From the NCBI RefSeq assembly GCF_040412085.2, contig NZ_CP115921.1, positions 310,001 through 374,000 of the forward strand: 64,000 nt of DNA, in the 5' to 3' direction. Under the pieces are notes generated by a model that saw nothing but the letters and a program-made list of their open reading frames with translations, searched no databases and had not been told where the DNA came from. This document shows, piece after piece, positions 54,367-63,912 of this stretch. Each line of letters starts with the position of its first letter. Position 1 is the first letter of the stretch. A program made the translations under genes and the position numbers. The DNA is from Vibrio sp. CB1-14 (GTDB lineage: Bacteria; Pseudomonadota; Gammaproteobacteria; Enterobacterales; Vibrionaceae).

Positions 54367-54390
54367 CAACCAATCAACCAATCAACCAAT
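54367..54390. repeat. Short tandem repeat (CAACCAAT)3
   Basis: Three exact copies of CAACCAAT plus a partial fourth, about 100 bases upstream of the KdgM-like porin gene. It could affect promoter spacing if it varies in copy number. Confidence 0.7.
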
Positions 54391-54491
54391 CAAAATACCG
54401 AATACTTCCTAATTTAGTCACATTTCATTTTTTAGGTACCTTTGTGCCGCTCCAATTACAGGGGCAAAACAATAATATAGGTAATAACGAA

Positions 54492-55172
54492 ATGAAAAAA
54501 ACAGCAATCATTCTCGCAATCACATCTGCATTCTCTGCAGGTGCAATGGCAGAAGGTGTAACTGGTGGTATTGAACTCGATGCTAAATTTGTTGATGGCA
54601 AAACAGAATACGTAACCTCTAACGGTTCTGGAATCAAAGCATTCATCGGTTATGAAGGATTTGGTCTTTCAGCTAAACGCAAAGCAAACTTTGAGAACGA
54701 GTACAACGTTAACTACATGCACGAATTCGAAAGCTTTTGGTTAAAAGGTGAGTACGAGTTTGTTGATAAGAAAAGTCGCCAACAACCAGCTAATGATCAA
54801 AACAAGTTTGGTGTAACAGTAGGCGGTAACGTTGCTGATATGTTTGATACATCATTCCGCTTGCGTAAAGATATCGACCTTAACTCAAACAATGGCACTG
54901 CTCGCGGCGACATCACTCGCTTTGACCTAGCTGCTGGAAAGCAACTGACAGAACGCATGTATCTAAACGCTAAAGTGGTAGGCCAGAAGCAACACGAAAA
55001 GAAAGTAATTTCTGGCGACCAAAGCAAAGACATGACCTACAACGTTGAACTGCGTGCGACATTTACTGCTATCGACAACATGATCCCATACGTTGAGATT
55101 GGTAACGAAGGTAAACACGGTGATGACAAGCGTAACACCTATGGCAAAGTAGGCATTGTCTTCCCGTTCTAA
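54492..55172 (+). CDS. KdgM-like outer-membrane porin
   Basis: 226 residues: signal peptide MKKTAIILAITSAFSAGAMA, mature part rich in Tyr/Asn/Lys strands, ending GKVGIVFPF with terminal Phe. Length, strand layout and charge resemble the oligogalacturonate-specific monomeric porins (KdgM family, 12 strands). Pectin-derived oligosaccharides are a family substrate; no uptake or degradation genes are nearby, so the substrate here is open. The ATG at 54492 begins the signal peptide exactly. Confidence 0.65.
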   Translation: MKKTAIILAITSAFSAGAMAEGVTGGIELDAKFVDGKTEYVTSNGSGIKAFIGYEGFGLSAKRKANFENEYNVNYMHEFESFWLKGEYEFVDKKSRQQPANDQNKFGVTVGGNVADMFDTSFRLRKDIDLNSNNGTARGDITRFDLAAGKQLTERMYLNAKVVGQKQHEKKVISGDQSKDMTYNVELRATFTAIDNMIPYVEIGNEGKHGDDKRNTYGKVGIVFPF

Positions 55173-55276
55173 TCTCCACTAATTCCCAATAAATCAAAGG
55201 TATTCGAGGGAATGAATATCTTCTCTCCTTTCTTGATTAGAGCGTCCCTGCTCAATGAAACTCTTATACCACACAA

Positions 55277-56095
55277 TTAGAACTGGTAGTTAAATTCCAC
55301 TCTTTGGTCACCATCAAAGTAATTTTGCTCCTGCGTCCAATTAGCAAAGTAGCGCACGTTAAAGCGCGGCGTAAACTGGTAAGACACCGCAAACTCGTTG
55401 GTAAAGATAGAGTCCATACCCGGTCCATACGCATTCTCAACATACGATTTTGAGCCTGAAATGGTCGTCAACCACATTGGGTTATAGTTAAGCCACAGCT
55501 TATCGGTAATCGCATACTTGGTGTAAGCACCTACAACTGCATACGTGCCTGGAATGGTATAGCCAATGTTTTGCTTCTCAACTGGGCAATCAACATTTGG
55601 CATATTTTCACAGCCTTGAAACTCGCCATTTCTCACATTGACGCCTAGACCGGCTAGCGGATAGAGATTTAGGTTACCCAGCTTTGGTAGCGCTTGAATG
55701 AAGCTGTAGGAGGCGTTTAAGCTCTCCTGCTCCACGTTGTAGTTCAAATCAACCTGAGAGCCTCGGCCATTCGTCGTGTTTACACTGAAGTTACGAAAAC
55801 GAACACTATCAATGGAATTATCACGATGGCTTGAACCTGACCAGCCTAAGTACTCACCAACCACGCCTTTAACCTCGATGATATTCATCGCCATGGTCTC
55901 TGGGTTACCCGTGTCATAGGTACGGCCTACTTTAAAGTTCAGACCTTTATCAGAAGCACCAGCACCGGCTTGGGTGTAAACCGCCAGAGGGTCTGACATG
56001 TCCTGAACCTGTGTATCCGAGTCGTTAGCAGCATAAGAAGAAAAAGAGAAGCACGCAGCCACAGCTGCGCTTAAAAGGGTAATGCTCGCGCGCAT
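55277..56095 (-). CDS. Outer-membrane beta-barrel protein, hypothetical
   Basis: 272 residues: signal peptide MRASITLLSAAVAACFSFSSYA, alternating strands and a final FDGDQRVEFNYQF with terminal Phe. Two Cys (GCENMPNVDCPVE) may form a loop disulfide. The ATG at 56095 has AGGA nine bases upstream and begins the signal peptide, so the longer frame to 56155 was rejected. No family recognised. A perfect inverted repeat lies upstream at 56188-56216. Confidence 0.7.
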   Translation of the reverse strand: MRASITLLSAAVAACFSFSSYAANDSDTQVQDMSDPLAVYTQAGAGASDKGLNFKVGRTYDTGNPETMAMNIIEVKGVVGEYLGWSGSSHRDNSIDSVRFRNFSVNTTNGRGSQVDLNYNVEQESLNASYSFIQALPKLGNLNLYPLAGLGVNVRNGEFQGCENMPNVDCPVEKQNIGYTIPGTYAVVGAYTKYAITDKLWLNYNPMWLTTISGSKSYVENAYGPGMDSIFTNEFAVSYQFTPRFNVRYFANWTQEQNYFDGDQRVEFNYQF

Positions 56096-56187
56096 GAAAC
56101 TAATCCTAGAAATAAATGACGCGAGCAGACTAAGGGTCGAGAGGGGATAGAACAATTAACCCAAGGTTATAGCATTTATTACGCTAG

Positions 56188-56216
56188 CTCTATTGACCTT
56201 TATATTATCAATAGAG
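56188..56216. promoter_or_regulatory. Perfect CTCTATTGA inverted repeat
   Basis: CTCTATTGA (56188-56196) and TCAATAGAG (56208-56216), 11-base spacer, between two minus-strand genes. It lies 93 bases upstream of the barrel start at 56095 and 61 bases beyond the stop of the glycine-zipper gene. It may be an operator for the barrel gene or a weak 3' hairpin. Confidence 0.45.
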
Positions 56217-56276
56217 TTCAGGGAGTTATGGTCAGTTATACCGACAAAAGAATTGACGAAAACCTCGACCTGATCA

Positions 56277-56597
56277 CTACCATCCTTCGTCTAGCGCGCT
56301 GTCAATTATGACTTCGTCGACGACTCGGTCTTCATAATCCGCAACGTTCACCTCGTCAACAATCGCCTCATCCACTAACGCATCACATTCTGCTTCGTCG
56401 TATGCGCCATCAACGATGCCAGCTGCACCACCAATCATCGCTCCTGTTTTGGCATCACCAGCCATCGCACCAACCACACCACCAACGACAGCTCCCTCTA
56501 CCGCATCAGTAACCGCATTGCCAGGATCACATGGGTGATAAGCAAGTGCAGGGGTCACGCCGACAAGCATCATGGTCGTTACTAACAGTTTTTTCAT
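56277..56597 (-). CDS. Glycine-zipper protein, exported
   Basis: 106 residues: signal peptide MKKLLVTTMMLVGVTPALA, then a glycine zipper (VEGAVVGGVVGAMAGDAKTG and GAMIGGAAGIVDGAYDEAEC) typical of membrane-spanning or outer-membrane-associated small proteins (YMGG/Gly-zipper family), then an acidic tail. The ATG at 56597 begins the signal peptide. Function unknown. Confidence 0.7.
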   Translation of the reverse strand: MKKLLVTTMMLVGVTPALAYHPCDPGNAVTDAVEGAVVGGVVGAMAGDAKTGAMIGGAAGIVDGAYDEAECDALVDEAIVDEVNVADYEDRVVDEVIIDSALDEGW

Positions 56598-56849
56598 TCG
56601 AGTTTCATCCAATTAATTTTAGAAAGGAGTGCCACTGTAGCGACAATAAAACTCACGGGAAAAATAGCTCCTATTTCATCAGCAAATACATAGTCACTAA
56701 ATTAGCTCCTCAGACACGATGTCAAACCTTGCTATTCGAACCTCAAATATTTGCTATTTAGTTTGCTGATAGAACAGTCAGCCGATCAATTGTGATTAAA
56801 AATACCCAGGCGTAAACTCGGAACAATTATTCACCAATGGGTAGCTAAC

Positions 56850-59800
56850 ATGTTTAAAATGTTCATAGAACGGCCTAAGTTTGCAATTGTTATTGCGCTT
56901 TTAATCTCTCTTATTGGAGCTATCGCTGCCGCCAACTCCCCAATAGGAAGGTACCCCGATGTTGCGCCGGTGACCGTAGAAGTCACCACGTTTATGGACG
57001 GTGCTAGTGCTGATGTTATGGCGAAATCTGTCGCTCCTGAAATTGAAAAACAGGTAAATGGAGTCGCTGGAATGGAGTATATGAAGTCCACCAGCGGTGC
57101 AGACGGCACCTATACACTGGAAGTCGTTTTTGAAAGTGGTACTGATTCAGACAAAGCCGTTAACTTGGTACAAAATCGCATCAATCTTGCCCTTCCGGAG
57201 CTACCCGGCGATGTGATGCGAAATGGCGTTAAAGTGGAGAAGCTCTCTAATGGCTTAATGCTCGGCATCTCAATTACTGACCCGTCTGGCGACGCATCGG
57301 CTATCGAGATCAGCGCGTTTGCAGGCGGCCCGCTAAAAGAGAGAATTCAGCGTATCAACGGCGTGTCAAAAGTCGATGTACTTGGTGAAAAGAAATACTC
57401 GATTCGTGTTTGGCTCAACCCGAACAAAATGAAGCATTACTCGATCAATGTCGATGAAATCAATAATGCTATCGCCACCCAAAATAAGATTGCCTCCGCA
57501 GGCAGCGTGGTCAACGATAAGTTTGAATTCCCAATTACCGTCGAGGGTGGCTTATCCTCCCCGGAAGAGTTCGGCAACATCGTCGTTCGCTCAGACGAGC
57601 TGGGAAAAACCATCTTCTTAAGAGACATCGCAGAAATCGAGCTAGGCAGCGAAATCTATACCGCCAATGCTTATGGTGAAAACGCTAACGGTGCAGTGCT
57701 GTTCATCTACAAGACTCCAGAAGCCAACGCAATGGATGTAGCCTCCGGCATTAAATCCCTTCTACAACAGCCTAGCGATTACCAAATCAAAACCGTCTAC
57801 GATGCTACCACCTTTATTGATGGCGCCATTTATAGCGTTGTAGAAACCTTAGTCCTCGCGGTTGCCATTGTTTCCTTGGTCACGCTCCTTTTTATGCAAA
57901 ATTTTCGATTGACCTTGATTACAGTAACAGCGATTCCAGTTTCTCTTATTGGCACGTTTGCGGTCATGAGCGGACTTGGTATTCAAATCAACATCATCTC
58001 CATGTTTGGTCTGGTGATGGCGATTGGTATTGTTGTGGATGCCGCTATTATCGTTATTGAAAACGCCGAACACCAACTCCACGAACATCCAGAGATGACG
58101 GTTAAGCAGGCAATATCTAAAGCATTAGATATCACCTTCTCTCCGATTGTCGCTTCTATGCTCGTGTTGCTCGCCGTTTTTACTCCTTCACTATTTATTC
58201 CAGGCATGGCCGGCACTATCTATTCTGAGTTTGGCATCGTCCTATGTGCCTCTGTGGTAGTTTCAACCTTAGTGGCGCTGACATTGACTCCCGCGCTTTG
58301 TGCACTGTTTATGAAGCCGCCGAAGAAAAATGCCATCGCAAAGTCCGTTGAATGGGTTATTACACAGAAAATCCGAGCGTTTACCGGTCTAGCATGGACC
58401 GCAACTCGCTTACCAATACTGACCATCGCGCTGCTAGTTGGTGGCCTCTATCTATCGGTAGAGCGAGGCGCGAGCTTACCAACCGGTCTCCTACCAGAAG
58501 AAGATACTAGCGCTATCTTTGTGGTTGGAAGCTTCCCACAAGGCACGGCATTGACACAAACCGACCAATATCTAGCCAATCTGACCAAGCAGCTCAATGC
58601 GCTACCTGGCGTTTCCACCAGTGTTGAGGCATCTGGATTTAATCTGTTAACTGGAACGGCAGAAATGAGCAGTTTCATGATGTTAGTGTCGCTTGATGAT
58701 ATGCAAAGCCGAACGGCTACAGACGTCGCTATCACAGACCAAGTGAATGCCGTTTTAGCTGAAAATACCGAGATCCAAGCCTTTGCTTTTAAACCACCTG
58801 TCATTCCTGAGCTAGGTATGGTCGATGGCGTAAACTTCGTTTTGCTTGCACCGGAATTAACACCCAGTGAACTTTACAAGCTCACAATGGACTTTAACAC
58901 ACGCTTAATGGAAGATAAGCGAATTGGCCTAGCGATGGCTCAGTTCGAAGTGACAAAACCTTCCATGAAACTCAATATCAAGCGTGACGACTTGCTAAAA
59001 TATGGTGTTACGTTCTCGGATGTGGTCGAAGGCATGCAAACCCACTTTGGCGGTATGTACATCAACACATTCAATATGGGTGGACGAAACTACAAGGTGA
59101 TGGTGCAAAATGACCCCAATTATCGATTGGACCCGAAGGCACTGAAACAAACAGGGCTGTCTAAACCAAATGGCAAACGTATCACCTACGACAAGCTCTT
59201 CGATGTAGAACAAATCAAAGTCCCTAATTTCATTACTCGTTATAACGCTGAGCAAGGGGTATTCATCGACGTCATTCCAACCGTCGCTACGGGTCAAGCT
59301 ATCCAGGCGATACAAGAGCTTGCTGAAGAGTTTGGTTATCGTGTTGAGTTCACCGGCGCAGCAAAAGAAGAAGTCAATGCGGGCAATACGGTTGCCCTAG
59401 TCATGGGGCTTGCTCTGCTAGTCACCTTCTTAGTGTTAGTCGCGCAGTATGAGTCTTGGCTGATCCCTCTCGCGATTATGTTGACCGTTCCAACAGCGGT
59501 TATCGGTATCGTTGAAGGCGTGATTCATATTGGTGGCAACATCAACATTCTTACCCAGCTATCGGCCATCTTGCTGATAGGTATGACGGTTCGAAACGCG
59601 ATTCTTATTGTCGAGTTCGCTAAAACGCTGCGCGATGACGGTGAACTAACGATTAAGCAAGCGGCGGTTCAAGCACTCCGCTTGCGTGCTCGCGCAGTGT
59701 TTATGACCGCGTTCTCGTTCGGGGTTGGATTGATACCCTTAATGCTGGCGAACGCTGTCGGCTCTGGCGGCCAAAAAGCTCTTGGTTGGGCGTCATTTGG

Positions 59801-59909
59801 TGGCATAGTCACCGCTACTTTTATTGGGTGTATTATGGCAAGTGTATTTTTTGTGGTAATTCAACAAACTCGAGAACTTTTCAAACCTGCTACCACAGCC
59901 CAAGTATAA
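56850..59909 (+). CDS. Orphan RND-family transporter with altered proton-relay residues
   Basis: 1019 residues with the full RND plan. The first helix starts FIERPKFAIVIALLISLIGAIA, as in AcrB-like HAE1 pumps. In TM4 the aspartate pair reads GIVVDAAIIVIE (D397 and A398), where AcrB has Asp-Asp; in TM10 GMTVRNAILIVEFAK carries Arg915 in place of Lys940. No adaptor or outer-membrane channel gene is adjacent, and the ribosome binding site is weak (GGTAG). It may work with an adaptor encoded elsewhere, or with different ion coupling. Terminator at 59920. Confidence 0.9.
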   Translation: MFKMFIERPKFAIVIALLISLIGAIAAANSPIGRYPDVAPVTVEVTTFMDGASADVMAKSVAPEIEKQVNGVAGMEYMKSTSGADGTYTLEVVFESGTDSDKAVNLVQNRINLALPELPGDVMRNGVKVEKLSNGLMLGISITDPSGDASAIEISAFAGGPLKERIQRINGVSKVDVLGEKKYSIRVWLNPNKMKHYSINVDEINNAIATQNKIASAGSVVNDKFEFPITVEGGLSSPEEFGNIVVRSDELGKTIFLRDIAEIELGSEIYTANAYGENANGAVLFIYKTPEANAMDVASGIKSLLQQPSDYQIKTVYDATTFIDGAIYSVVETLVLAVAIVSLVTLLFMQNFRLTLITVTAIPVSLIGTFAVMSGLGIQINIISMFGLVMAIGIVVDAAIIVIENAEHQLHEHPEMTVKQAISKALDITFSPIVASMLVLLAVFTPSLFIPGMAGTIYSEFGIVLCASVVVSTLVALTLTPALCALFMKPPKKNAIAKSVEWVITQKIRAFTGLAWTATRLPILTIALLVGGLYLSVERGASLPTGLLPEEDTSAIFVVGSFPQGTALTQTDQYLANLTKQLNALPGVSTSVEASGFNLLTGTAEMSSFMMLVSLDDMQSRTATDVAITDQVNAVLAENTEIQAFAFKPPVIPELGMVDGVNFVLLAPELTPSELYKLTMDFNTRLMEDKRIGLAMAQFEVTKPSMKLNIKRDDLLKYGVTFSDVVEGMQTHFGGMYINTFNMGGRNYKVMVQNDPNYRLDPKALKQTGLSKPNGKRITYDKLFDVEQIKVPNFITRYNAEQGVFIDVIPTVATGQAIQAIQELAEEFGYRVEFTGAAKEEVNAGNTVALVMGLALLVTFLVLVAQYESWLIPLAIMLTVPTAVIGIVEGVIHIGGNINILTQLSAILLIGMTVRNAILIVEFAKTLRDDGELTIKQAAVQALRLRARAVFMTAFSFGVGLIPLMLANAVGSGGQKALGWASFGGIVTATFIGCIMASVFFVVIQQTRELFKPATTAQV

Positions 59910-59919
59910 ACACCCCAAA

Positions 59920-59951
59920 GACTTGCCACTGTCTAAATTAGGTGGCAAGTC
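59920..59951. terminator. Hairpin between RND and EamA genes
   Basis: GACTTGCCAC (59920-59929) and GTGGCAAGTC (59942-59951) are perfect 10-bp arms between two converging genes; no long U run. Confidence 0.65.
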
Positions 59952-59966
59952 GACCTCATTCCAACC

Positions 59967-60851
59967 TTACCGGGCTCGGACTTTCCTAAATGATGATAAA
60001 GAGAATCCCGTCACAAGCATCGTGCCACTAATAACCAATATCGTTCCGACTACAGTGTTTATGCCGATAGGTTCTCCCAAAAACAAATTGCCCCATAGTA
60101 TTCCAAACATCGGAATTAGAAAGGTGACCGACAACGCGGAAGACGGCCCAATATCGGTAACCAAACGAAAATAGAGCAAATATGCCGCCCCAGTACAGAC
60201 AACGCCCAGCAATACTACCGCTAGCCAGACCTCTTGAGTCGGCGACTCTCTCATCGGTACAAAAGGTATCAACGGCAACACGATCAAACAGGCTGCCCAC
60301 ATGCTGCCATGCGCATTATTAAATGCCGGTACGGAAGGCGCATTCTTTGCGTAATTGGTCGCAATGCCATAACAACACGCAGCCATCACCCCTGCAATAA
60401 TCGGTAACGTCGCCTCTTCACCTATCCGTACCGCATCCCAACCAACTAACACAGCAACACCAATAATACCTATCAATAATCCAAGCGCCCCACGCTTTGT
60501 TAGCGGTGTTTTGGTCCAGAAAACACCTATCACCGCCCCCCAAATGGCAGCGGTTGAATTGAGAATCGACAATGTGGAGGCATTCAACGTTTGCGCGGCA
60601 TAAGCAAACAATAGAAATGGCAGCGCAGTATTGAACAGTCCAATGATAAAAAAGTGTCGAGTATGCTTGCTGAACTCTAGTTTCTTCTTTAGATAAATAC
60701 TAACGACCAACAGAGCAATGGCCGCAAAAAATACTCTCGCTTCAATCAGTACCGCTGGCCCCATTACGTTGGCCGCTATGCGCATAAATAAAAAGGAGCC
60801 GCCCCATATTGAGGCAAGAAGAATCAACCTTAGAAAACTCGCTAAATCCAT
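59967..60851 (-). CDS. DMT superfamily (EamA) transporter
   Basis: 294 residues, two EamA repeats, ten hydrophobic helices (ASIWGGSFLFMRIAANVMGP near the start; LGEPIGINTVVGTILVISG near the end). It is a likely drug/metabolite exporter of unknown substrate. It is convergent to the orphan RND gene. It shares the family but not close sequence with the EamA protein at 37671. Confidence 0.88.
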   Translation of the reverse strand: MDLASFLRLILLASIWGGSFLFMRIAANVMGPAVLIEARVFFAAIALLVVSIYLKKKLEFSKHTRHFFIIGLFNTALPFLLFAYAAQTLNASTLSILNSTAAIWGAVIGVFWTKTPLTKRGALGLLIGIIGVAVLVGWDAVRIGEEATLPIIAGVMAACCYGIATNYAKNAPSVPAFNNAHGSMWAACLIVLPLIPFVPMRESPTQEVWLAVVLLGVVCTGAAYLLYFRLVTDIGPSSALSVTFLIPMFGILWGNLFLGEPIGINTVVGTILVISGTMLVTGFSLSSFRKVRAR

Positions 60852-60950
60852 CTGTCTATCTTTGTATCAATAATTTTCCCTTACTTTGCGCCATGGATAT
60901 TGAAACCACAACTCCCACTTAGGTCTAATCCAGATTGCGATTCCGAAAGT

Positions 60951-60979
60951 AGCCAGTTTCGCGTAATGCTAAACTGGCT
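60951..60979. terminator. Hairpin after the 85-residue secreted gene
   Basis: AGCCAGTTT (60951-60959) and AAACTGGCT (60971-60979) with an 11-base loop, just past the stop of the minus-strand gene at 60989; ACTTTC follows, so a modest terminator. Confidence 0.55.
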
Positions 60980-60988
60980 TGCATTAAG

Positions 60989-61246
60989 TTAGAAATCGGA
61001 AGGTGCGATTATTCGTACCTCGCGACTTAGTCCAGGAATACTATTTGGCATTAAGATGTTAAGGCAGCCCGCTTTTTTCTCCGTCGCATTGTCATCGAGC
61101 TTTACACCGACTCGATTCATTACGTTATTAGTCAATTCGTTATAGAGGCCTGTCGCTTCAGTGGTGAGCAAGTCGTTGCTCGCGAATCCACTATTACCAT
61201 GAAAGGAGACATCGCTGAAATAGATGAAAGCAAAAATGAGGAGCAA
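60989..61246 (-). CDS. Small secreted hypothetical protein
   Basis: 85-residue frame, start uncertain: a TTG at 61246 begins LLLIFAFIYFSDVSFHGNSG, which looks like part of a signal peptide. A GTG start near 61266 is in another frame (VKAAFLI), and its in-phase joining by a single-base change would complete a better signal peptide, so a frameshift is possible. The mature part (LLTTEATGLYNELTNNVMNR) is soluble with one Cys. It is the last of a run of minus-strand exported genes. Family not recognised. Confidence 0.45.
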   Translation of the reverse strand: MLLIFAFIYFSDVSFHGNSGFASNDLLTTEATGLYNELTNNVMNRVGVKLDDNATEKKAGCLNILMPNSIPGLSREVRIIAPSDF

Positions 61247-61310
61247 TGAGGAAAGCGGCTTTCACTCCTTAATCACCGCTCAATCGTGAATAGGCCATTC
61301 GGTAAAAACA

Positions 61311-61760
61311 CTATGCTTGAGGCTTTTCTAACGAGTTCTCGCTACCTGACGACTTAATATGGCGATTGAAATCTCGATCGGCCAATTCCTGCTCGTCATA
61401 AAGATCTTCTAGGACAACCTGATCCATCGCCATCACATCAAAAAACTGCTCTTTACAATAGTCACTCGTCCACTTGGGTAGCATTTCAGAATCATTCGCA
61501 ATCTCCTTTACATGATCCGCGGCAAAGTGAGCGTAGTGTTCAAACAACTCCTCGTCCTTGCCGTTTGCTACCCACGCCAATTTTTTAAACCACACCGCTG
61601 ATTGTTCTTCCGATATATGCTCATTCACTTTACAAACCGACATTGCAACTAGTGACTCCGTGTAGTTTTCATAGTGCGGTAACGTGTTATGGACGTGAGC
61701 ACCACAAGCAAGAGCCAAAGTTGGAATCATTGCTACCAAGCTAAGTACGATTTTTTTCAT
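61311..61760 (-). CDS. Secreted/periplasmic hypothetical protein (Cys-containing)
   Basis: 149 residues: signal peptide MKKIVLSLVAMIPTLALA followed by CGAHVHN. Two more Cys lie later (VCKVNE, YCKEQF). The mature part is helical and acidic (DELFEHYAHFAADHVKEIAN-like), with many His. The ATG at 61760 overlaps the stop of the next gene upstream (ATGA), so the two are translationally coupled. No family recognised. Confidence 0.7.
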   Translation of the reverse strand: MKKIVLSLVAMIPTLALACGAHVHNTLPHYENYTESLVAMSVCKVNEHISEEQSAVWFKKLAWVANGKDEELFEHYAHFAADHVKEIANDSEMLPKWTSDYCKEQFFDVMAMDQVVLEDLYDEQELADRDFNRHIKSSGSENSLEKPQA

Positions 61761-62134
61761 AACGTTGTCTCCTCTGGTTGAACGCACATTTGGTTCACGT
61801 GCCCTTTATGTTCAGCTTCCTGAATCAATTTTTTGCCAAGAGCGACACCTTGTAGATATATTTCATCGTCTTCGCTGAAGGTATAGGCCTCGTGTAATAC
61901 TTCACTTGATAACCCTTCGATAGTTTCTCGAATCATGGTGGCATTTTTAGTTGAGTATTCGGAGGTCATCGAACCAAGCTCAACGCAGTAGGTATTTACT
62001 GTCTCTACAGCGGCAGCGGCCATAACGGCATTGTCGCGGCTAAAGAGCGTGTCATGATCATGTTGTGCTGCATATACTGCTGTTCCTGTCAGGCTCATAG
62101 TTATTAATGTGAAAGTGGTCAATCGTCTAAACAT
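61757..62134 (-). CDS. Secreted/periplasmic hypothetical protein, partner of the 61311 gene
   Basis: 125 residues: signal peptide MFRRLTTFTLITMSLTGTAVYA, then AQHDHDTLF, helical body (AVETVNTYCVELGSMTSEYS) and a second Cys near the end (VNQMCVQPEE), so one disulfide is possible. It overlaps the 61311-61760 gene by four bases and lies 63 bases downstream of the MBL-fold hydrolase. No family recognised. Confidence 0.7.
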   Translation of the reverse strand: MFRRLTTFTLITMSLTGTAVYAAQHDHDTLFSRDNAVMAAAAVETVNTYCVELGSMTSEYSTKNATMIRETIEGLSSEVLHEAYTFSEDDEIYLQGVALGKKLIQEAEHKGHVNQMCVQPEETTL

Positions 62135-62197
62135 AATGTGGTCTCGATAAAAAGCGGTTGGAGCGCGGGCATCGTATGTAATACCCGCTAGTAAGGG

Positions 62198-63820
62198 TTA
62201 TTGTTCTTTGGTGTTGTCTTCGCGAGTATCACGATATGGATCTGAAGACGACTTTCTATGGACTGAACGAGGCTCTAGGCCATGGGCTTTACGCATTTCA
62301 TCCACCATTCTTTGCTTCTCACCCATGCCGCGTTTCATGCTCTCTGGCAACACTTCGGTCGGTACGATCAAATCACGATCCAATGGCCATTCTTTAAGCA
62401 GTTCAGGGTGATACCCCTCTGGGTAATACAATGACTCATCGATTTCTAGGTCTCGAATCTCTTGCTCTTGAATATCGGCTCTCGAATTTTTAGGCACTGG
62501 TACTCGGAACACTTCGCCGTCGTTTAAGTTGAATTGAGGTGCTCGGTTATTCGGAAAATCTGGAATAATCCCCTCTCGCACCCACGCTTTGTCCGGAGTA
62601 ATGTTGGCGACGATCATGTCTGGAGCTCCGAAATGGTATGGCCCTTTCCAATGTTCACGAACCTGGGCTACCGTCTCGTTGTTGTAATAAGGGTCAAATT
62701 CCATGTGTGTCGTCATGAACAGCCTTGGCTGTACCTGATTTGCAAGCCAACCTGCCGCGTAGCCAGAGGTGTGGTGCGTATCGATGGTGTAGCGCGTCAA
62801 GAAGGCAGGCACCCCCTGTACGATAGAAGCAAGCCCTACTAACTCGGTTTGTACTTCGGTGACAAACAAATCACAGCCTTTGCCATATTCAATATCAAGC
62901 TCAGTTGGTCGGCCATCGCCTGTCCATACAAAACATAACGATTCTTCTTCATTGATCGTCCAATCCAGCCTGTACGCAGATGCGCCATCTTTAGCGTGTG
63001 AACGACGCCAGTGAGACACTTTTACGCCATCAACGTCGTAAATCACACCGCCATCATCTTTGAAGTCGTATTCCACCACCTCTATATCGTTACCAGATGG
63101 AAACACATCGAAGGCATCTTGGTGCCACGAAAGCATCTGCAGCATGCCTTCAACCATATGGCGCGTACCATCTTCTGGGTTACGACCAGAAGGACCATAA
63201 ATCGTCAGCGGCTTTTCCCAGCGACCGTTCCAACCACCAAACTGATACAAGTAAGGTAGTGAGCCAAAATGGTCGACATGTAAGTGAGTGATGAACACCT
63301 TATCGAGTTCGTTCAAAGCGACACCGGCGCCAATGTAGTTGGCAATGGACGCTTCACCCAGGTCAAACACAAAATTATCGCCATTGCCAAGCTCTACATA
63401 GATTGACGTATTGGCCTGCCCTGGTCGAATCATGGGAGAAGTACCCATGAAGGTCACTCGCATTTCATTGTGCTGAACCTCTTCCGTTCTTGGGAACCAG
63501 TTAGCAGCGGTAACCATATGATCCATCGGCTCAATACCGTCAAACATCAGACCTTCTTTCCAAAGCTCTTCTCCCGTTTGAATGTCGGTCTTGAGACCAC
63601 CTTGTAAGATGGCGTGGATTTCCTCAGGAGAGGAGTAAATCTTACCGCCTTGCTTCATCAGCTCGTCCGTACTGACATTTTGTTCGTAGTTGTAGTGTTT
63701 GTAGCCTGAAAAACTGGCTGAGTTTTCTGATTGATAGTGCTCAAACGGATTCTGCGCGAGTACCGCACTCGACATGAGGATCGCGCCAGTCATAACGCTT
63801 AATTGGTGAATTTTTCGCAT
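62198..63820 (-). CDS. Exported metallo-beta-lactamase-fold hydrolase
   Basis: 540 residues: signal peptide MRKIHQLSVMTGAILMSSAVLA; MBL domain with the metal motif HLHVDH (179-184), a downstream TTHMEFDP and a WTGDG region for the further ligands. N-terminal (22-115) and C-terminal (about 400-540, charged, ending TREDNTKEQ) extensions are extra. It resembles RNase Z-like/arylsulfatase-like exported MBL enzymes, such as the guanitoxin-cluster GntH group as I recall. Probably binds two zinc ions and hydrolyses an ester, lactone or phosphodiester in the periplasm. Substrate unknown. Confidence 0.8.
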   Translation of the reverse strand: MRKIHQLSVMTGAILMSSAVLAQNPFEHYQSENSASFSGYKHYNYEQNVSTDELMKQGGKIYSSPEEIHAILQGGLKTDIQTGEELWKEGLMFDGIEPMDHMVTAANWFPRTEEVQHNEMRVTFMGTSPMIRPGQANTSIYVELGNGDNFVFDLGEASIANYIGAGVALNELDKVFITHLHVDHFGSLPYLYQFGGWNGRWEKPLTIYGPSGRNPEDGTRHMVEGMLQMLSWHQDAFDVFPSGNDIEVVEYDFKDDGGVIYDVDGVKVSHWRRSHAKDGASAYRLDWTINEEESLCFVWTGDGRPTELDIEYGKGCDLFVTEVQTELVGLASIVQGVPAFLTRYTIDTHHTSGYAAGWLANQVQPRLFMTTHMEFDPYYNNETVAQVREHWKGPYHFGAPDMIVANITPDKAWVREGIIPDFPNNRAPQFNLNDGEVFRVPVPKNSRADIQEQEIRDLEIDESLYYPEGYHPELLKEWPLDRDLIVPTEVLPESMKRGMGEKQRMVDEMRKAHGLEPRSVHRKSSSDPYRDTREDNTKEQ

Positions 63821-63912
63821 AGTGATCTCTCCACACCCACAATGTAGGGTTGGTGATTAAAAAGTTAGTATTAAGGGGCGAGCACGCTCGCTAGATTTGG
63901 TTAAAATAGACG

